A stretch of DNA of 64,000 bases from Alloyangia pacifica (GTDB lineage Bacteria; Pseudomonadota; Alphaproteobacteria; Rhodobacterales; Rhodobacteraceae), in NCBI RefSeq assembly GCF_003111685.1, contig NZ_CP022190.1, forward strand, positions 124,001 through 188,000. Direction: 5' to 3'. The notes below the pieces were generated by a model. It was not told where the DNA came from. It did not search any database and worked only from the letters and a program-made list of their open reading frames with translations. Position 1 is the stretch's first letter. Each line of letters begins with the position of its first letter. The position numbers were made by a program, and so were the translations under genes. This document shows positions 19,033 to 27,861 of this stretch, piece after piece.

Positions 19033-19883
19033 CCCGGATTATTCACCTGTCAGACCTGCACTTCGGCCGCACCGCGCCCGAGCTTCTCGATCCGCTGCTG
19101 CGGTCGGTGAACGGCGCCAAGCCCGATCTCGTTGCGGTCACCGGCGATTTCACCCAGCGCGCCCGCCGCAGCCAGTACCGCGATGCCCGCGCCTTCCTGC
19201 GCAAGCTGCAGGCGCCCTGGATGGCGGTGCCGGGCAACCACGACGTGTCTCTCGACAACCTTTGGCTGCGCTTCGTACGCCCCTACCGCCGCTACCGCCG
19301 CTTCATCACCGAAGAGATGATGCCGGTGAAGCACCTGCCGGGGTTGACCGTGGTCGGCTTCAACACCGTCGACCGCTTTCGCTGGCAGCGCGGCAAGATC
19401 CGTTGGCTGCAGATGCGTCATGCCTGCCGGGTCTTCGCGGAGAGCGAGGGGCTCAACGTGGTGCTTGCCCACCACCCCTTCGAGCAGGACCCGGATGTCG
19501 AGAAATCGCTGATGCGCGATGCCGACCAGGCCATCGAGCGGCTGTCGGAATGCGGCGCCCATCTCGTGCTCTCGGGGCACCTGCACCGCTGGCGGACAGA
19601 GCCCTTCCTGTCGCGCAAGCACGGCGCACAGGTGCTGCAAGTGCACGTGGGCACCGGGCTCTCGACCAGGCTGCGGGGACAGGAAAACGATTTCGCCATC
19701 CTCGATCTCGAAAGCCACAGCGCCAACATTTGCCGGATGATCGCCCGCGAGAACCACTTCGTCGAGGCCGAGCGGCGGCACTACACCTTTGGCGAGTCAG
19801 GCTGGGAACGCACGCCGGAATGGCCGCCGCGCACACCCCAGCAGGCGGAACCCGCCGCGGCGCGGGGCGTTGGCTCCAAGTGA
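19029..19883 (+). CDS. Calcineurin-like metallophosphoesterase (Icc/CpdA type)
   Basis: This is a 284-residue binuclear-metal phosphoesterase. All core motifs are intact: D-x-H at 9-11 (DLHFGR), GDFTQ at 39-43, GNHD at 69-72, the AHHPF histidine near 147 and GHLHRW near 186. The family includes cAMP phosphodiesterases and phospholipid or UDP-sugar pyrophosphatases; the substrate is not fixed by sequence. It is coupled to the upstream lipid-kinase-like gene. Confidence 0.88.
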   Translation: MTRIIHLSDLHFGRTAPELLDPLLRSVNGAKPDLVAVTGDFTQRARRSQYRDARAFLRKLQAPWMAVPGNHDVSLDNLWLRFVRPYRRYRRFITEEMMPVKHLPGLTVVGFNTVDRFRWQRGKIRWLQMRHACRVFAESEGLNVVLAHHPFEQDPDVEKSLMRDADQAIERLSECGAHLVLSGHLHRWRTEPFLSRKHGAQVLQVHVGTGLSTRLRGQENDFAILDLESHSANICRMIARENHFVEAERRHYTFGESGWERTPEWPPRTPQQAEPAAARGVGSK

Positions 19884-19910
19884 GAGACATCAGTCCGCAA
19901 GGAGGCCGAG

Positions 19911-20129
19911 ATGACAGCCGACAGCCGCGACGAGCGCGCGCGTGACGTCGCCCATCCTCACGACACCCGCGCGGGCCCCGGCGACGCCGGGGCCACGGAC
20001 CGCCCGGTCCAGCTTCCCGAAACGCCCGAAATCCGCCGCACGGGGCGCCGGGCCGTGCTTCTTTTCGTGGGGCTGGTCGTCGCCGCGATTGTGATCATCG
20101 CCATTTTCAACGGTGCAGTGACCGGCTGA
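19911..20129 (+). CDS. Small single-pass membrane protein
   Basis: This 72-residue protein has a polar, Asp/Arg-rich N-terminal half and one hydrophobic helix near the C-terminus (residues about 49-67, AVLLFVGLVVAAIVIIAIF). A good ribosome site (AAGGAGG) precedes the ATG. It lies 27 bases after the phosphoesterase gene and is probably the third gene of that operon. I do not recognise the family. Confidence 0.65.
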   Translation: MTADSRDERARDVAHPHDTRAGPGDAGATDRPVQLPETPEIRRTGRRAVLLFVGLVVAAIVIIAIFNGAVTG

Positions 20130-20152
20130 GCCGAGGCCGCCTCAGATCACCC

Positions 20153-20773
20153 TCAGATCACGCCGGTGATCATCAGTGGCACCACCACTGCCGCCGCCAG
20201 CGTCACGCAGCCGATTGTGGCAAAGAGCCCGTCACGCACAAGCAGCGCCGTCGCAAAGCAAAGCACTGTGAGCCCGAGGATCGACGAGGAAAACGGCACC
20301 AGCTCGAGAAAGGGCATGGCGAGCCCGCAGAGCAGACACACCGCCTGAAGCAGCTTGCGCATCGGCCCGGCGGTCATCAGTCGCAGCCGGCTGCGCGCGT
20401 GTCGGTCGAGCCAGTCGCCCAATCCCCGCAGCTTGCCCAGCCCATCGCGCGCCTTCGAGCCGTCGAAATTGCGTTTCATGAGGAAGTCCGGCAGCCACAG
20501 GTGGCGGCGCGAGATCAGCATCTGCGCCGAAATGAACGCGATGAGCAACCCGCAGAAGGTCGAGAACAACGGGATCCCAGACAGCGGCGAGACGACAAGC
20601 AGCGCAGGCACCATCAGCGCGGGGATGAACGAGCTTTCGCCGAAGCTCTCCACCATGTCGCGCAGCGACACGCGCGGTCCCTGCGCGGCATCTTGAAGGC
20701 GGTCTACGATCTCGCCAACCGGACGATCGGTGGAGGACCCGGCGTCGGTCTCGGGCGCGGCGGCGCTGCTCAT
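20153..20773 (-). CDS. ExoD-family exopolysaccharide synthesis protein
   Basis: This 206-residue membrane protein matches the ExoD family. Features are an N-terminal charged segment (VGEIVDRLQDAAQGPRVSLRDMVE), the conserved ESSFIPALMVPALLVVSPLSGIP around residues 45-68, and hydrophobic helices to the end. ExoD in rhizobia affects exopolysaccharide production and alkali tolerance, but its molecular role is unknown. It converges with the small membrane-protein gene. Confidence 0.82.
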   Translation of the reverse strand: MSSAAAPETDAGSSTDRPVGEIVDRLQDAAQGPRVSLRDMVESFGESSFIPALMVPALLVVSPLSGIPLFSTFCGLLIAFISAQMLISRRHLWLPDFLMKRNFDGSKARDGLGKLRGLGDWLDRHARSRLRLMTAGPMRKLLQAVCLLCGLAMPFLELVPFSSSILGLTVLCFATALLVRDGLFATIGCVTLAAAVVVPLMITGVI

Positions 20774-20902
20774 GCGGGGAGCTCCTTTGAGGCTGGCGAA
20801 CTTTTGTCAAACGTGGGCGCCACTTCGACGGTTCCCTTCCGAGAGATCGAGAAGCGGCGCGGTCTGCGCCGCGCCGCTTCCGCAAGAGTTACAAACCCTG
20901 CC

Positions 20903-21412
20903 TCACTCCGCCGCGTTGCGGCGCGGAAGCACCCAGTCGGGGCGCGGGAAGTGGCAGGTATAGCCGCCGGGATAGCGCACGAGGTAGTCCTGGTGTTCCG
21001 CCTCGGCTTCCCAGAAGTCGCCGACCGGCTCGACCTCGGTCACCACCTTGCCGGGCCAGATCCCCGAGGCGTCGACATCGGCAATCGTCTCCAGCGCCTC
21101 GGCCTTCTGCGCCTCTTCGACGTAGTAGATCGCCGAGCGGTAGCTCATGCCAAGGTCATTCCCCTGCCGGTTGAGCGTGGTCGGATCGTGGATCTGGAAG
21201 AAGAACTCGAGAATCCGCCGGTAGCTGATCTTTTCGGGATCGAAGAGAATTTCGATGCCCTCGGCATGGGTGCCGTGGTTGCGATAGGTGGCGTTGGGCA
21301 CATCGCCGCCGGTATAGCCGACGCGGGTCGCCTCGACCCCGGGCAGCTTGCGGATCAGATCCTGCATGCCCCAGAAACAGCCGCCTGCGAGAACTGCGCG
21401 TTCAGTGCTCAT
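20903..21412 (-). CDS. msrA: Peptide methionine sulfoxide reductase MsrA
   Basis: This enzyme reduces the S-epimer of methionine sulfoxide in proteins or free. It is 169 residues, with the catalytic cysteine at position 12 in GCFWGMQ and other family motifs ([38 protein letters not shown]). The short form here lacks the usual C-terminal resolving-cysteine tail, so recycling probably depends on a thioredoxin acting differently. It overlaps msrB by four bases, so the two epimer-specific repair enzymes are made together. Confidence 0.94.
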   Translation of the reverse strand: MSTERAVLAGGCFWGMQDLIRKLPGVEATRVGYTGGDVPNATYRNHGTHAEGIEILFDPEKISYRRILEFFFQIHDPTTLNRQGNDLGMSYRSAIYYVEEAQKAEALETIADVDASGIWPGKVVTEVEPVGDFWEAEAEHQDYLVRYPGGYTCHFPRPDWVLPRRNAAE

Positions 21413-21858
21413 GCCACGTCCTCCACTTGATCAAGGTAGGCGCCGTATCCCTCGGCCTCCATCTCCTCGCGCGGCACGAAGCGCAGCGAGGCGGAGTTGA
21501 TGCAGTAGCGCAGCCCGCCACGGTCCACTGGCCCGTCCGGGAACACGTGTCCCAGATGCGAGTCGCCATGCGCCGAGCGCACCTCGGTGCGGATCATGCC
21601 GTGGGTGGTGTCGCGCAGCTCGGCGACATGGGCGGGCTCGATGGGCTTGGTGAAGCTCGGCCAGCCGCAGCCGCTCTCGTATTTGTCGGACGACGCGAAG
21701 AGCGGCTCGCCTGAGACGATGTCCACGTAGATGCCGGGCGCCTTGTTGTCGAGATACTTGCCGGTGCCCGGCCGCTCGGTGCCATTCTCCTGCGTGACGC
21801 GGTACTGCTCGGCGTCGAGCGCCGCGATCACGTCGGGATTGCGTTCGTATGTCGCCAT
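21409..21858 (-). CDS. msrB: Peptide methionine sulfoxide reductase MsrB
   Basis: This enzyme reduces the R-epimer of methionine sulfoxide. In the 149 residues the catalytic cysteine is at 119 ([11 protein letters not shown]) and a possible resolving cysteine at 64 (GCGWPSF). [10 protein letters not shown] is conserved. The two CxxC zinc-binding pairs of many MsrB proteins are absent, so this is a non-zinc form. GGAGG stands just before the ATG. It is the first gene of the msrB-msrA pair. Confidence 0.94.
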   Translation of the reverse strand: MATYERNPDVIAALDAEQYRVTQENGTERPGTGKYLDNKAPGIYVDIVSGEPLFASSDKYESGCGWPSFTKPIEPAHVAELRDTTHGMIRTEVRSAHGDSHLGHVFPDGPVDRGGLRYCINSASLRFVPREEMEAEGYGAYLDQVEDVA

Positions 21859-22172
21859 GGAATCCTCCGGTCTTTGGTCTTGGCCCTAAGATGGGGTCCC
21901 GCGTCGGCAATGCAAAGCCCCCTTCGCAAGCGGCGCGCCGCCACCTGCGCCCACCCGGAGGGCGGCCCGCCGCCAAACGTCGCGCTGCCCCCGGAACCGG
22001 CGGACCACCGCCAGCCCACAAAGGCCATTTCCGGCAAGTCCATGCCGCTTTCACACACGCGCGTCACCTTCCGGCGACCGTGGGATCCGAAAGCCCCTTC
22101 CGCGCATTGTCTCGATGACCGGCACGAGATGCGTACCGGAGTCACCGACCAAGAATGCAAGGAAGACCCAAG
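21859..22172. other. Divergent intergenic region, msrB / secreted protein
   Basis: These 314 bases separate msrB from the rightward secreted-protein gene. They are GC-rich at the msrB end and hold no convincing gene, RNA gene or clear promoter hexamers. An AAGGAAG ribosome site (22159-22165) serves the ATG at 22173. Promoters for both genes must lie here, but I cannot place them. Confidence 0.5.
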
Positions 22173-22712
22173 ATGACCCTCCGTTCCACCACCAAACTCG
22201 GCCTTGCCGTTCTCACCGCCGCCTCGCTTTCCGTCGCGGCCCATGCGCAGACCACCACCCCGGATCCCGCCACGCAGGAGCAGGCGCCGCTTCAGTCCTC
22301 CGAGATGACCGACACCACCGGCGCCACCGGCTCGGGCGTGACCGACACCATGGCAGTTTCGCCGCAAACCGCCGACGCGCTGCGCGCCGACGTGCCGCAG
22401 AGCTACGGGCAGGTGATTTCCTCGCTGCACAACGCCGACCTTTCCATGGCCGACCCGGAAACCGTGGTCGAAGCCTCGAAGGTCGAGATCCTGCCGCTCA
22501 GCGGGCTGAAGGGGCAGGCAAACGAGAGCGCGGACGCTCTCGATGACGCGCTGAAGGCCGCCGCGCCGGAGCTCGACGCGCTGCGCGGGCTGCTCTCGGA
22601 GAATGACGCGCTGACGGCCGAACTGACGGATCAGGGCTACGCCGCCGACGACGTGATCGGTGTCTATGCCGCGCAAGACCATATCAAGCTGCTGGTCGAC
22701 GACCGCAGCTGA
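22173..22712 (+). CDS. Secreted protein of unknown function
   Basis: This is a 179-residue exported protein. Residues 1-24 form a signal peptide ending AAHAQ. A Thr/Ser/Gln-rich linker follows (about 25-60), then an acidic helical domain containing QVISSLHNADLSM and a C-terminal segment, GYAADDVIGVYAAQDHIKLLVDD. No cysteines or enzyme motifs are seen. I do not recognise the family. The ATG at 22173 follows AAGGAAG at 7 bases; an upstream ATG at 22155 lacks a site. Two terminator-like hairpins follow it. Confidence 0.7.
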   Translation: MTLRSTTKLGLAVLTAASLSVAAHAQTTTPDPATQEQAPLQSSEMTDTTGATGSGVTDTMAVSPQTADALRADVPQSYGQVISSLHNADLSMADPETVVEASKVEILPLSGLKGQANESADALDDALKAAAPELDALRGLLSENDALTAELTDQGYAADDVIGVYAAQDHIKLLVDDRS

Positions 22713-22738
22713 CCCGATCCGCGCCCGCGCGGCGCGGT

Positions 22739-22797
22739 CCGGGGCTTGCCTCGTGGCCCCGGAAGCCCCCTGTGTTCTCCAGCGCAGGGGGCGTTTG
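22739..22797 (+). terminator. Tandem terminator-like hairpins after secreted-protein gene
   Basis: Two stems follow the stop codon: CCGGGGC/GCCCCGG with a 10-base loop (22739-22762) and GCCCCCTG/CAGGGGGC with a 12-base loop (22765-22792), the second followed by a short GTTT. This is consistent with termination of the rightward gene. Confidence 0.6.
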
Positions 22798-23019
22798 CAC
22801 GGCTCTGGCCCTGCGGCGTGCACGCTCAGGTCGCAGCGATGATCACGACACACGCACTTGGAGAACACCCGCTATCCCATTCGCGTGATTTTGCTTGCAG
22901 GCTGCCCCTGCCCCGCCCATCTTTACAGCAGGAGGCACGTACTCCTGTCAGAACCTCCTGGATCCCAGGAACCCTCGTGAGCGTCGGTGCCATCCCTCGG
23001 CATCGGCGCTTTTTCCTGT

Positions 23020-23067
23020 GTCCCCGCGGGGACAGCGGATCGCGACCGCAGCCGTCCCCGCGGGGAC
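23020..23067. repeat. Two copies of palindrome GTCCCCGCGGGGAC
   Basis: The 14-base perfect palindrome occurs at 23020-23033 and 23054-23067, 34 bases apart start to start (about three helical turns), just past the queG stop codon. Both copies are followed by AG. They could be protein-binding sites or a small repeated element. No function is known to me. Confidence 0.6.
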
Positions 23068-23078
23068 AGAGCCAATCC

Positions 23079-24149
23079 TCAGCCCGCCGCCCCTTCGGCC
23101 TCGGCCAGCCGCGCGACCGCCCATCGCGCCGCGTCGCGTACCGTCTCGTCGGCATCCTCGCACAGCCCCTGCGCCGCTTCCCGCAAATCCGCCCGCCCCG
23201 AGTTGCCGATGGCGTAGAGCACGTTGCGCACAAAGCGGTCGCGCCCGATGCGCTTGATCGGAGAGCCCGAGAAGCGCGCCCGGAAGCCCGCATCATCCAG
23301 CGCCGCCAGCTCGGCCAGCGGCGGCGAGAGCAGATCGTCGCGGGCGTGGTATTTCATCTCCGAGGCGACTTCGGCGAACTTGTTCCACGGACAGGCCGCA
23401 AGGCAGTCGTCGCAGCCGTAAATGCGGTTGCCGAGCAGCCCGCGCAGCTCTTCGTCCACCGGCCCCGCGTGTTCGATTGTCAGATAGGAAATGCAGCGCC
23501 GCGCATCGAGCCGGTAGGGCGCCGGGAAGGCCGCCGTGGGGCATGCGTCGAGGCAGGCCCGGCAAGTGCCGCAATGGTCGCGCTCGGCGGCATCGACCGG
23601 CAGCTCCAGCGTGGTGAAGATCGCCCCGAGAAAGAACCACGATCCCAGCTCGCGGCTGACCAGATTGGTGTGCTTGCCCTGCCAGCCCAGCCCCGCCGCC
23701 TGTCCCAGCGGTTTCTCCATCACCGGCGCGGTGTCGACGAAGACCTTGATCTGCGGCGCCTCGATCCCTGCCTCGCGGCCAGCGGCATCGATCAGCCAGC
23801 GCCCGAGCCGCTTGAGCTTCTTCTTCACCACGTCGTGGTAATCGCGGTTCTGTGCGTAGACCGAGATCGCCGCGCGGTCCTGTTGCGTCAGCACCGTTCG
23901 GGGGTCGTGCTCGGGGCCGTAGTTCTCGGCCAGCATGATCACCGAGCGCGCCTCGGGCCAGAGCGCCGCCGGGTTGCCGCGCCAATGGGTGCGCTCGGCC
24001 ATCCAGCCCATCTGCCCATGGTACCCCGCCTCGAGAAAGGCCGCCAGCCGCTCGGCCAGCTGCGGCACGTCGCCGGGGCGGCAGATGCGGCAGGCCGCAA
24101 AGCCCACCTCTGCCGCCTCGCCCAACAGCCGTGCCTTCAGATCGTCCAT
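23079..24149 (-). CDS. queG: Epoxyqueuosine reductase
   Basis: This enzyme performs the last step of queuosine synthesis in tRNA anticodons, reducing epoxyqueuosine using cobalamin and two 4Fe-4S clusters. It is 356 residues. The cluster motifs are [13 protein letters not shown] and [14 protein letters not shown], with a further cysteine in [11 protein letters not shown]; the C-terminus has HEAT-like repeats ([25 protein letters not shown]). The start at the ATG after AAAGGGG was chosen over a longer frame that reads into GC-rich spacer. Confidence 0.93.
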   Translation of the reverse strand: MDDLKARLLGEAAEVGFAACRICRPGDVPQLAERLAAFLEAGYHGQMGWMAERTHWRGNPAALWPEARSVIMLAENYGPEHDPRTVLTQQDRAAISVYAQNRDYHDVVKKKLKRLGRWLIDAAGREAGIEAPQIKVFVDTAPVMEKPLGQAAGLGWQGKHTNLVSRELGSWFFLGAIFTTLELPVDAAERDHCGTCRACLDACPTAAFPAPYRLDARRCISYLTIEHAGPVDEELRGLLGNRIYGCDDCLAACPWNKFAEVASEMKYHARDDLLSPPLAELAALDDAGFRARFSGSPIKRIGRDRFVRNVLYAIGNSGRADLREAAQGLCEDADETVRDAARWAVARLAEAEGAAG

Positions 24150-24366
24150 GAAACCCCTTTCCTCTGGACCCCAGACATCGGAACGGGACGCGGCCCGGTC
24201 AATGGCTACCGCGCCCCCGCCCGGAAAGACGCCGCGCAAGATGCGACAAGGCCGGCCCCAGAACTCCGCGACCGGCCCTTTCTTCCAGGGAGACACACCC
24301 CGGGGATGACGTCACCGTAAGCGGAGCGGGGGGCAGCGCCCCCACCCGTTTCAGGCAGTCCGGCGC

Positions 24367-25713
24367 TCAGCCCTTGGCAACCACGCCATAGATCTGCGCG
24401 ATGCGCGCGACCGCCGCCTCGGGCGACAGCTCCTCGCTCTCGCCGGTGCGGCGCGAGGTCAGTTCGACCACGCCGTTCTTCAGCCCGCGCGGGCCGACGG
24501 TGATGCGCCACGGCAAGCCGATCAGATCCATGGTGGCGAACTTGCCGCCAGCGCGCTCGTTGCGGTCGTCGTAGAGCGGCTCGAGCCCGAGCGCGGTCAG
24601 CGACGTGTAGAGCGCCTCGCAGGCGGCATCCGCCTCTTCGTCGCCCTGCTTGAGGTTGACGATGCCGCAATGGAAGGGCGTGACACCCTCGGGCCAGATG
24701 ATGCCCTTGTCGTCGTGGCTGGCCTCGATGATCGCGCCCAGCAGGCGCGACACGCCGATGCCGTGCGAGCCCATGTGCACCGGCACCTTGTTGCCCTCGT
24801 TGTCGACGACGGTGGCGCCCATCGGCTCGGAGTACTTGGTGCCGAAGTAGAAGATCTGGCCGACCTCGATGCCGCGCGCGGTGCGGCGGCGTTCCTCGGG
24901 GACTTCGGCGAAGAGCGCCTCGTCGTGGGTTTCGTCGGTGCGGGCGTAGCGCGAGGTGAACTCCTCGAGCACGGCCTGGCACTGCTCGACCGAGTCGTAG
25001 TCGATCTCGCGGTCGCCGAACTTCAGCTCGGTGATCTGGCTGTCGTAGAAGACCTCGGACTCGCCGGTCTCGGCCAGCACGAGGAACTCGTGCGTGTCAT
25101 CGCCACCGATCGGTCCGCTGTCGGCGCGCATCGGGATTGCCTGCAGGCCCATGCGCTCGTAGGTGCGCAGGTAGCTGACGAGGTGGCGGTTGTAGGCGTG
25201 CAGCGCGTCTTCCTTGGTCAGGTCGAAATTGTAGCCGTCCTTCATGTAGAACTCGCGGCCGCGCATCACGCCGAAGCGGGGGCGGATCTCGTCGCGGAAT
25301 TTCCACTGGATCTGGTAGAGCGTCAGCGGCAGATCCTTGTAGCTGCCGACGTGGCTGCGGAAGATGTCGGTGATCAGCTCTTCGGCGGTGGGCGTGAACA
25401 GCATGTCGCGGTCATGCCGGTCGCGAATGCGCAGCATTTCCTCGCCGTAGTCGTCGTAGCGACCGGACTCGCGCCAGAGGTCCGCCGACTGGATCGTCGG
25501 CATCAGCATCGGGATATGGCCCGCGCGCTTCTGCTCCTCGTGGATGATGTCCTCGATCTTGCGCAGCACCTTGAAGCCCAGCGGCAGCCAGGAATAGATC
25601 CCCGCGCTCGATTGCTTGATCATGCCGGCGCGCAGCATGTAGCGGTGCGACACGATCTGCGCCTCGGACGGCGTTTCTTTCAGAACGGGCAGGAAATAAC
25701 GGCTCAGACGCAT
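24367..25713 (-). CDS. proS: Prolyl-tRNA synthetase (short bacterial type)
   Basis: This class II aminoacyl-tRNA synthetase charges tRNA-Pro. The N-terminus [15 protein letters not shown] and motif [16 protein letters not shown] are typical. Motif 2 is seen in [23 protein letters not shown] and motif 3 in [11 protein letters not shown]. At 448 residues it lacks the large editing insertion of the E. coli enzyme, as is usual in alphaproteobacteria, so mischarged Ala-tRNA-Pro must be cleared by a separate protein. A signal consistent with an early stop in its leader is noted separately. Confidence 0.95.
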   Translation of the reverse strand: MRLSRYFLPVLKETPSEAQIVSHRYMLRAGMIKQSSAGIYSWLPLGFKVLRKIEDIIHEEQKRAGHIPMLMPTIQSADLWRESGRYDDYGEEMLRIRDRHDRDMLFTPTAEELITDIFRSHVGSYKDLPLTLYQIQWKFRDEIRPRFGVMRGREFYMKDGYNFDLTKEDALHAYNRHLVSYLRTYERMGLQAIPMRADSGPIGGDDTHEFLVLAETGESEVFYDSQITELKFGDREIDYDSVEQCQAVLEEFTSRYARTDETHDEALFAEVPEERRRTARGIEVGQIFYFGTKYSEPMGATVVDNEGNKVPVHMGSHGIGVSRLLGAIIEASHDDKGIIWPEGVTPFHCGIVNLKQGDEEADAACEALYTSLTALGLEPLYDDRNERAGGKFATMDLIGLPWRITVGPRGLKNGVVELTSRRTGESEELSPEAAVARIAQIYGVVAKG

Positions 25714-25941
25714 GCGGGCCTCCCGGAAATTGGCGTTTGGACCGGGTTAGGCGAAGCCCGCGCCAAGGGCAAGTGCCCGCGCGGGTGGCTGGGCCGCGCC
25801 GGGCCCGTCGGACGATGCGGAAAGCGCCTCTCCCGCGGGGCCCGCGCGCGGACCCATCAGCCTTCGGGCCGGGCGCCCCGGCGGCTTCGCACAGGCAGCG
25901 AGCGGCAATCCTGCCTGAACCTGCCGCAACAGCCTCTCGGG

Positions 25942-25972
25942 CTTGAAAAAATGCCGCGGAGCGGCGATCAAG
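25942..25972. other. Hairpin with T-run on proS side of divergent gap
   Basis: The stem GCCGC-gga-GCGGC (25953-25965) is followed, reading leftward, by ATTTTTT. The outer bases CTTGA/TCAAG can extend the fold. It lies about 230 bases before proS and just before the rightward AI-2E gene, where no leftward gene ends. It could attenuate proS or stop stray antisense transcripts. The inner stem is only five pairs. Confidence 0.35.
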
Positions 25973-25997
25973 GATACACCGCAAGGAGAGGATTCCC

Positions 25998-27098
25998 ATG
26001 GCGCTGCCCGTCCGCGATCAGATGAAGTACTGGGGCGTGGCCGCCATCGTCTTTGCCGTGGTGCTCTGGTACCTCGGCAACGTGCTGCTGCCGTTCATTC
26101 TCGGCGGGGCGATTGCCTATTTCCTCGATCCTGTCGCGGACCGGCTCGAGCGGCTGGGGCTGAGCCGTGCCATGGCGACGCTGGTGATCACCCTTTGCGC
26201 GATTCTGATCTTTGTCATTCTCGCGCTCGCGGTGATCCCGACGCTGGTGCGCCAGGCCGCCGACCTGATCGAGACCGCGCCGCAGCTGTTCCGCGACCTG
26301 CGCGACTTCATCGGCGTGCACTTCCCGACGCTGGTCGACGAGGGCAGCCCGATGCGCGAAGCGATCGGCACGGTGGGCGACACGGTCAAGGAGCGCGGGG
26401 CGGAATTGCTGAACACCGCGCTCAGCTCGGCGATGTCGGTGATCAACATCCTGATGCTTTTCGTCATCGTGCCGGTGGTGGCGGTCTACCTTCTGCTGGA
26501 CTGGGATCGCATGGTGGCGCGCATCGACGAGCTGCTGCCGCGCGACCACGCGCCGGTGGTGCGCCATCTCGCCCGCGAGATCGACGCCACGCTCGCCGGT
26601 TTCGTGCGCGGCATGGGCTCGGTCTGCCTGATCCTCGGCTGCTACTACGCCATCGCGCTGGCGCTGGTGGGCCTGAACTTCGGCCTCGTCGTCGGCGTGG
26701 TCGCGGGTTTGCTGACCTTCATCCCCTATGTCGGCGCGATCATCGGCGGCGCGCTGGCCATCGGGCTGGCGCTCTTCCAGTTCTGGGGGGAATGGTACTG
26801 GATCGCCGCTGTGGCGGGGATCTTCTTCCTCGGCCAGTTCCTCGAGGGCAATTTCCTGACACCGAAACTGGTGGGCAGCTCGATCGGGCTGCACCCGGTC
26901 TGGCTGATCTTCGCGCTCTCGGTCTTCGGCACGCTCTTTGGCTTCGTCGGCATGCTGGTCGCCGTGCCGCTCGCCGCGGCGCTGGGGGTGATCATGCGCT
27001 TCGTGATCGACCAGTACAAGGAAAGCCAGCTTTACCGCGGGCTCGAGACCGAGGGCTACCGAAAAGGCCGCACGGCGACGGACCCCGAGGCCCGGTGA
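25998..27098 (+). CDS. AI-2E family transporter (second of two)
   Basis: This is a 366-residue polytopic membrane protein of the AI-2E family. Hydrophobic segments start at about residue 10 and run in two groups around a charged central loop (about residues 110-145). Family motifs are YFLDPVADRLERLGLSRAMA near residue 35 and LTFIPYVGAIIGGALAIG, then FLEGNFLTPKLVGSSIGLHPVWLIFALSVFGTLFGFVGMLVAVP. A strong AAGGAGAGG ribosome site precedes the ATG. The hdaA gene follows after two bases, an order common in Rhodobacteraceae. Cargo unknown. Confidence 0.88.
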   Translation: MALPVRDQMKYWGVAAIVFAVVLWYLGNVLLPFILGGAIAYFLDPVADRLERLGLSRAMATLVITLCAILIFVILALAVIPTLVRQAADLIETAPQLFRDLRDFIGVHFPTLVDEGSPMREAIGTVGDTVKERGAELLNTALSSAMSVINILMLFVIVPVVAVYLLLDWDRMVARIDELLPRDHAPVVRHLAREIDATLAGFVRGMGSVCLILGCYYAIALALVGLNFGLVVGVVAGLLTFIPYVGAIIGGALAIGLALFQFWGEWYWIAAVAGIFFLGQFLEGNFLTPKLVGSSIGLHPVWLIFALSVFGTLFGFVGMLVAVPLAAALGVIMRFVIDQYKESQLYRGLETEGYRKGRTATDPEAR

Positions 27099-27100
27099 GC

Positions 27101-27781
27101 ATGGCCCGGCAGCTTGCCTTGCCCCTGCCGGTCCGCGCCGCGCTGGGGCGCGAGGACTATTTCGTCTCTTCCTCCAACAGCCTCGCCGTGGCGCTGCTCG
27201 ACGGCTGGCAGGGCTGGCCCGCGGGCAAGCTGCTGCTGGCCGGCCCCGCAGGCTCGGGCAAGACCCATCTCGCGCACGTCTGGGCGGCCGAGAGCGGCGC
27301 GACGATCCTGCCCGCCACCGCCCTGCCCGGCCTGCCGATCCTTGAGCTCACCGCCGGGCCGATCTGCCTCGAGGACGTGCCGCGGATCGCCGGGGACCGC
27401 GCCGCAGAAGAGGCGCTCTTTCATCTGCACAACCTCTCGCTGGCGCAGGGCCAGCCGCTGCTGCTGAGCGCCGAGACCGCGCCGCGGCACTGGCCGCTGG
27501 GGCTGGCGGATCTCAAGTCGCGCATGGAGGCCACCCAGACCGCCACCCTGCGCGAGCCCGACGACGCGCTGCTGGCAGCGGTGCTGGCCAAGCTGCTGGC
27601 CGACCGGCACTGCATCCCGGCGCCCGACGTGATCCCCTACCTGCTGCACCAGATGCCGCGCAGCTTCGCCATGGCACAGCGCGTCGCCGCCGAGCTTGAT
27701 GCCCGCGCCCTCGGCCGCGCCAAGGGCATCACCCGGGCCCTGGCGCGCGACGTCTTGCTCTCTCTCGCGCGCCGAGGCTAG
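27101..27781 (+). CDS. hdaA: DnaA-related replication regulator Hda (HdaA)
   Basis: This 226-residue AAA+ protein inactivates DnaA-ATP after initiation by working with the replication clamp. Near the N-terminus is QLALPLP (residues 4-10), a match to the clamp-binding motif of Hda. Walker A GPAGSGKT is at 48-55, and the Walker B region has ICLEDVP near 88-94. It lacks the DnaA DNA-binding domain 4, as expected for Hda. The gene begins two bases after the AI-2E stop codon and is followed by ppk. Confidence 0.88.
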   Translation: MARQLALPLPVRAALGREDYFVSSSNSLAVALLDGWQGWPAGKLLLAGPAGSGKTHLAHVWAAESGATILPATALPGLPILELTAGPICLEDVPRIAGDRAAEEALFHLHNLSLAQGQPLLLSAETAPRHWPLGLADLKSRMEATQTATLREPDDALLAAVLAKLLADRHCIPAPDVIPYLLHQMPRSFAMAQRVAAELDARALGRAKGITRALARDVLLSLARRG

Positions 27782-27861
27782 AGGAGCTTGCGCCGCCCGC
27801 GCCGGTCGGTCATCCTTGCCCTTTCATCAAGTTGTTGCAATTTGTGACGCATATGCCCCCC

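Larger units (their letters stand above)
22713..23078. other. Intergenic region with hairpins and twin palindromes
   Basis: These 366 bases lie between the convergent secreted-protein and queG genes. They contain two adjacent hairpins near the left end and two copies of a 14-base perfect palindrome near the right end, listed separately. No coding gene is supported between them. Confidence 0.6.
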
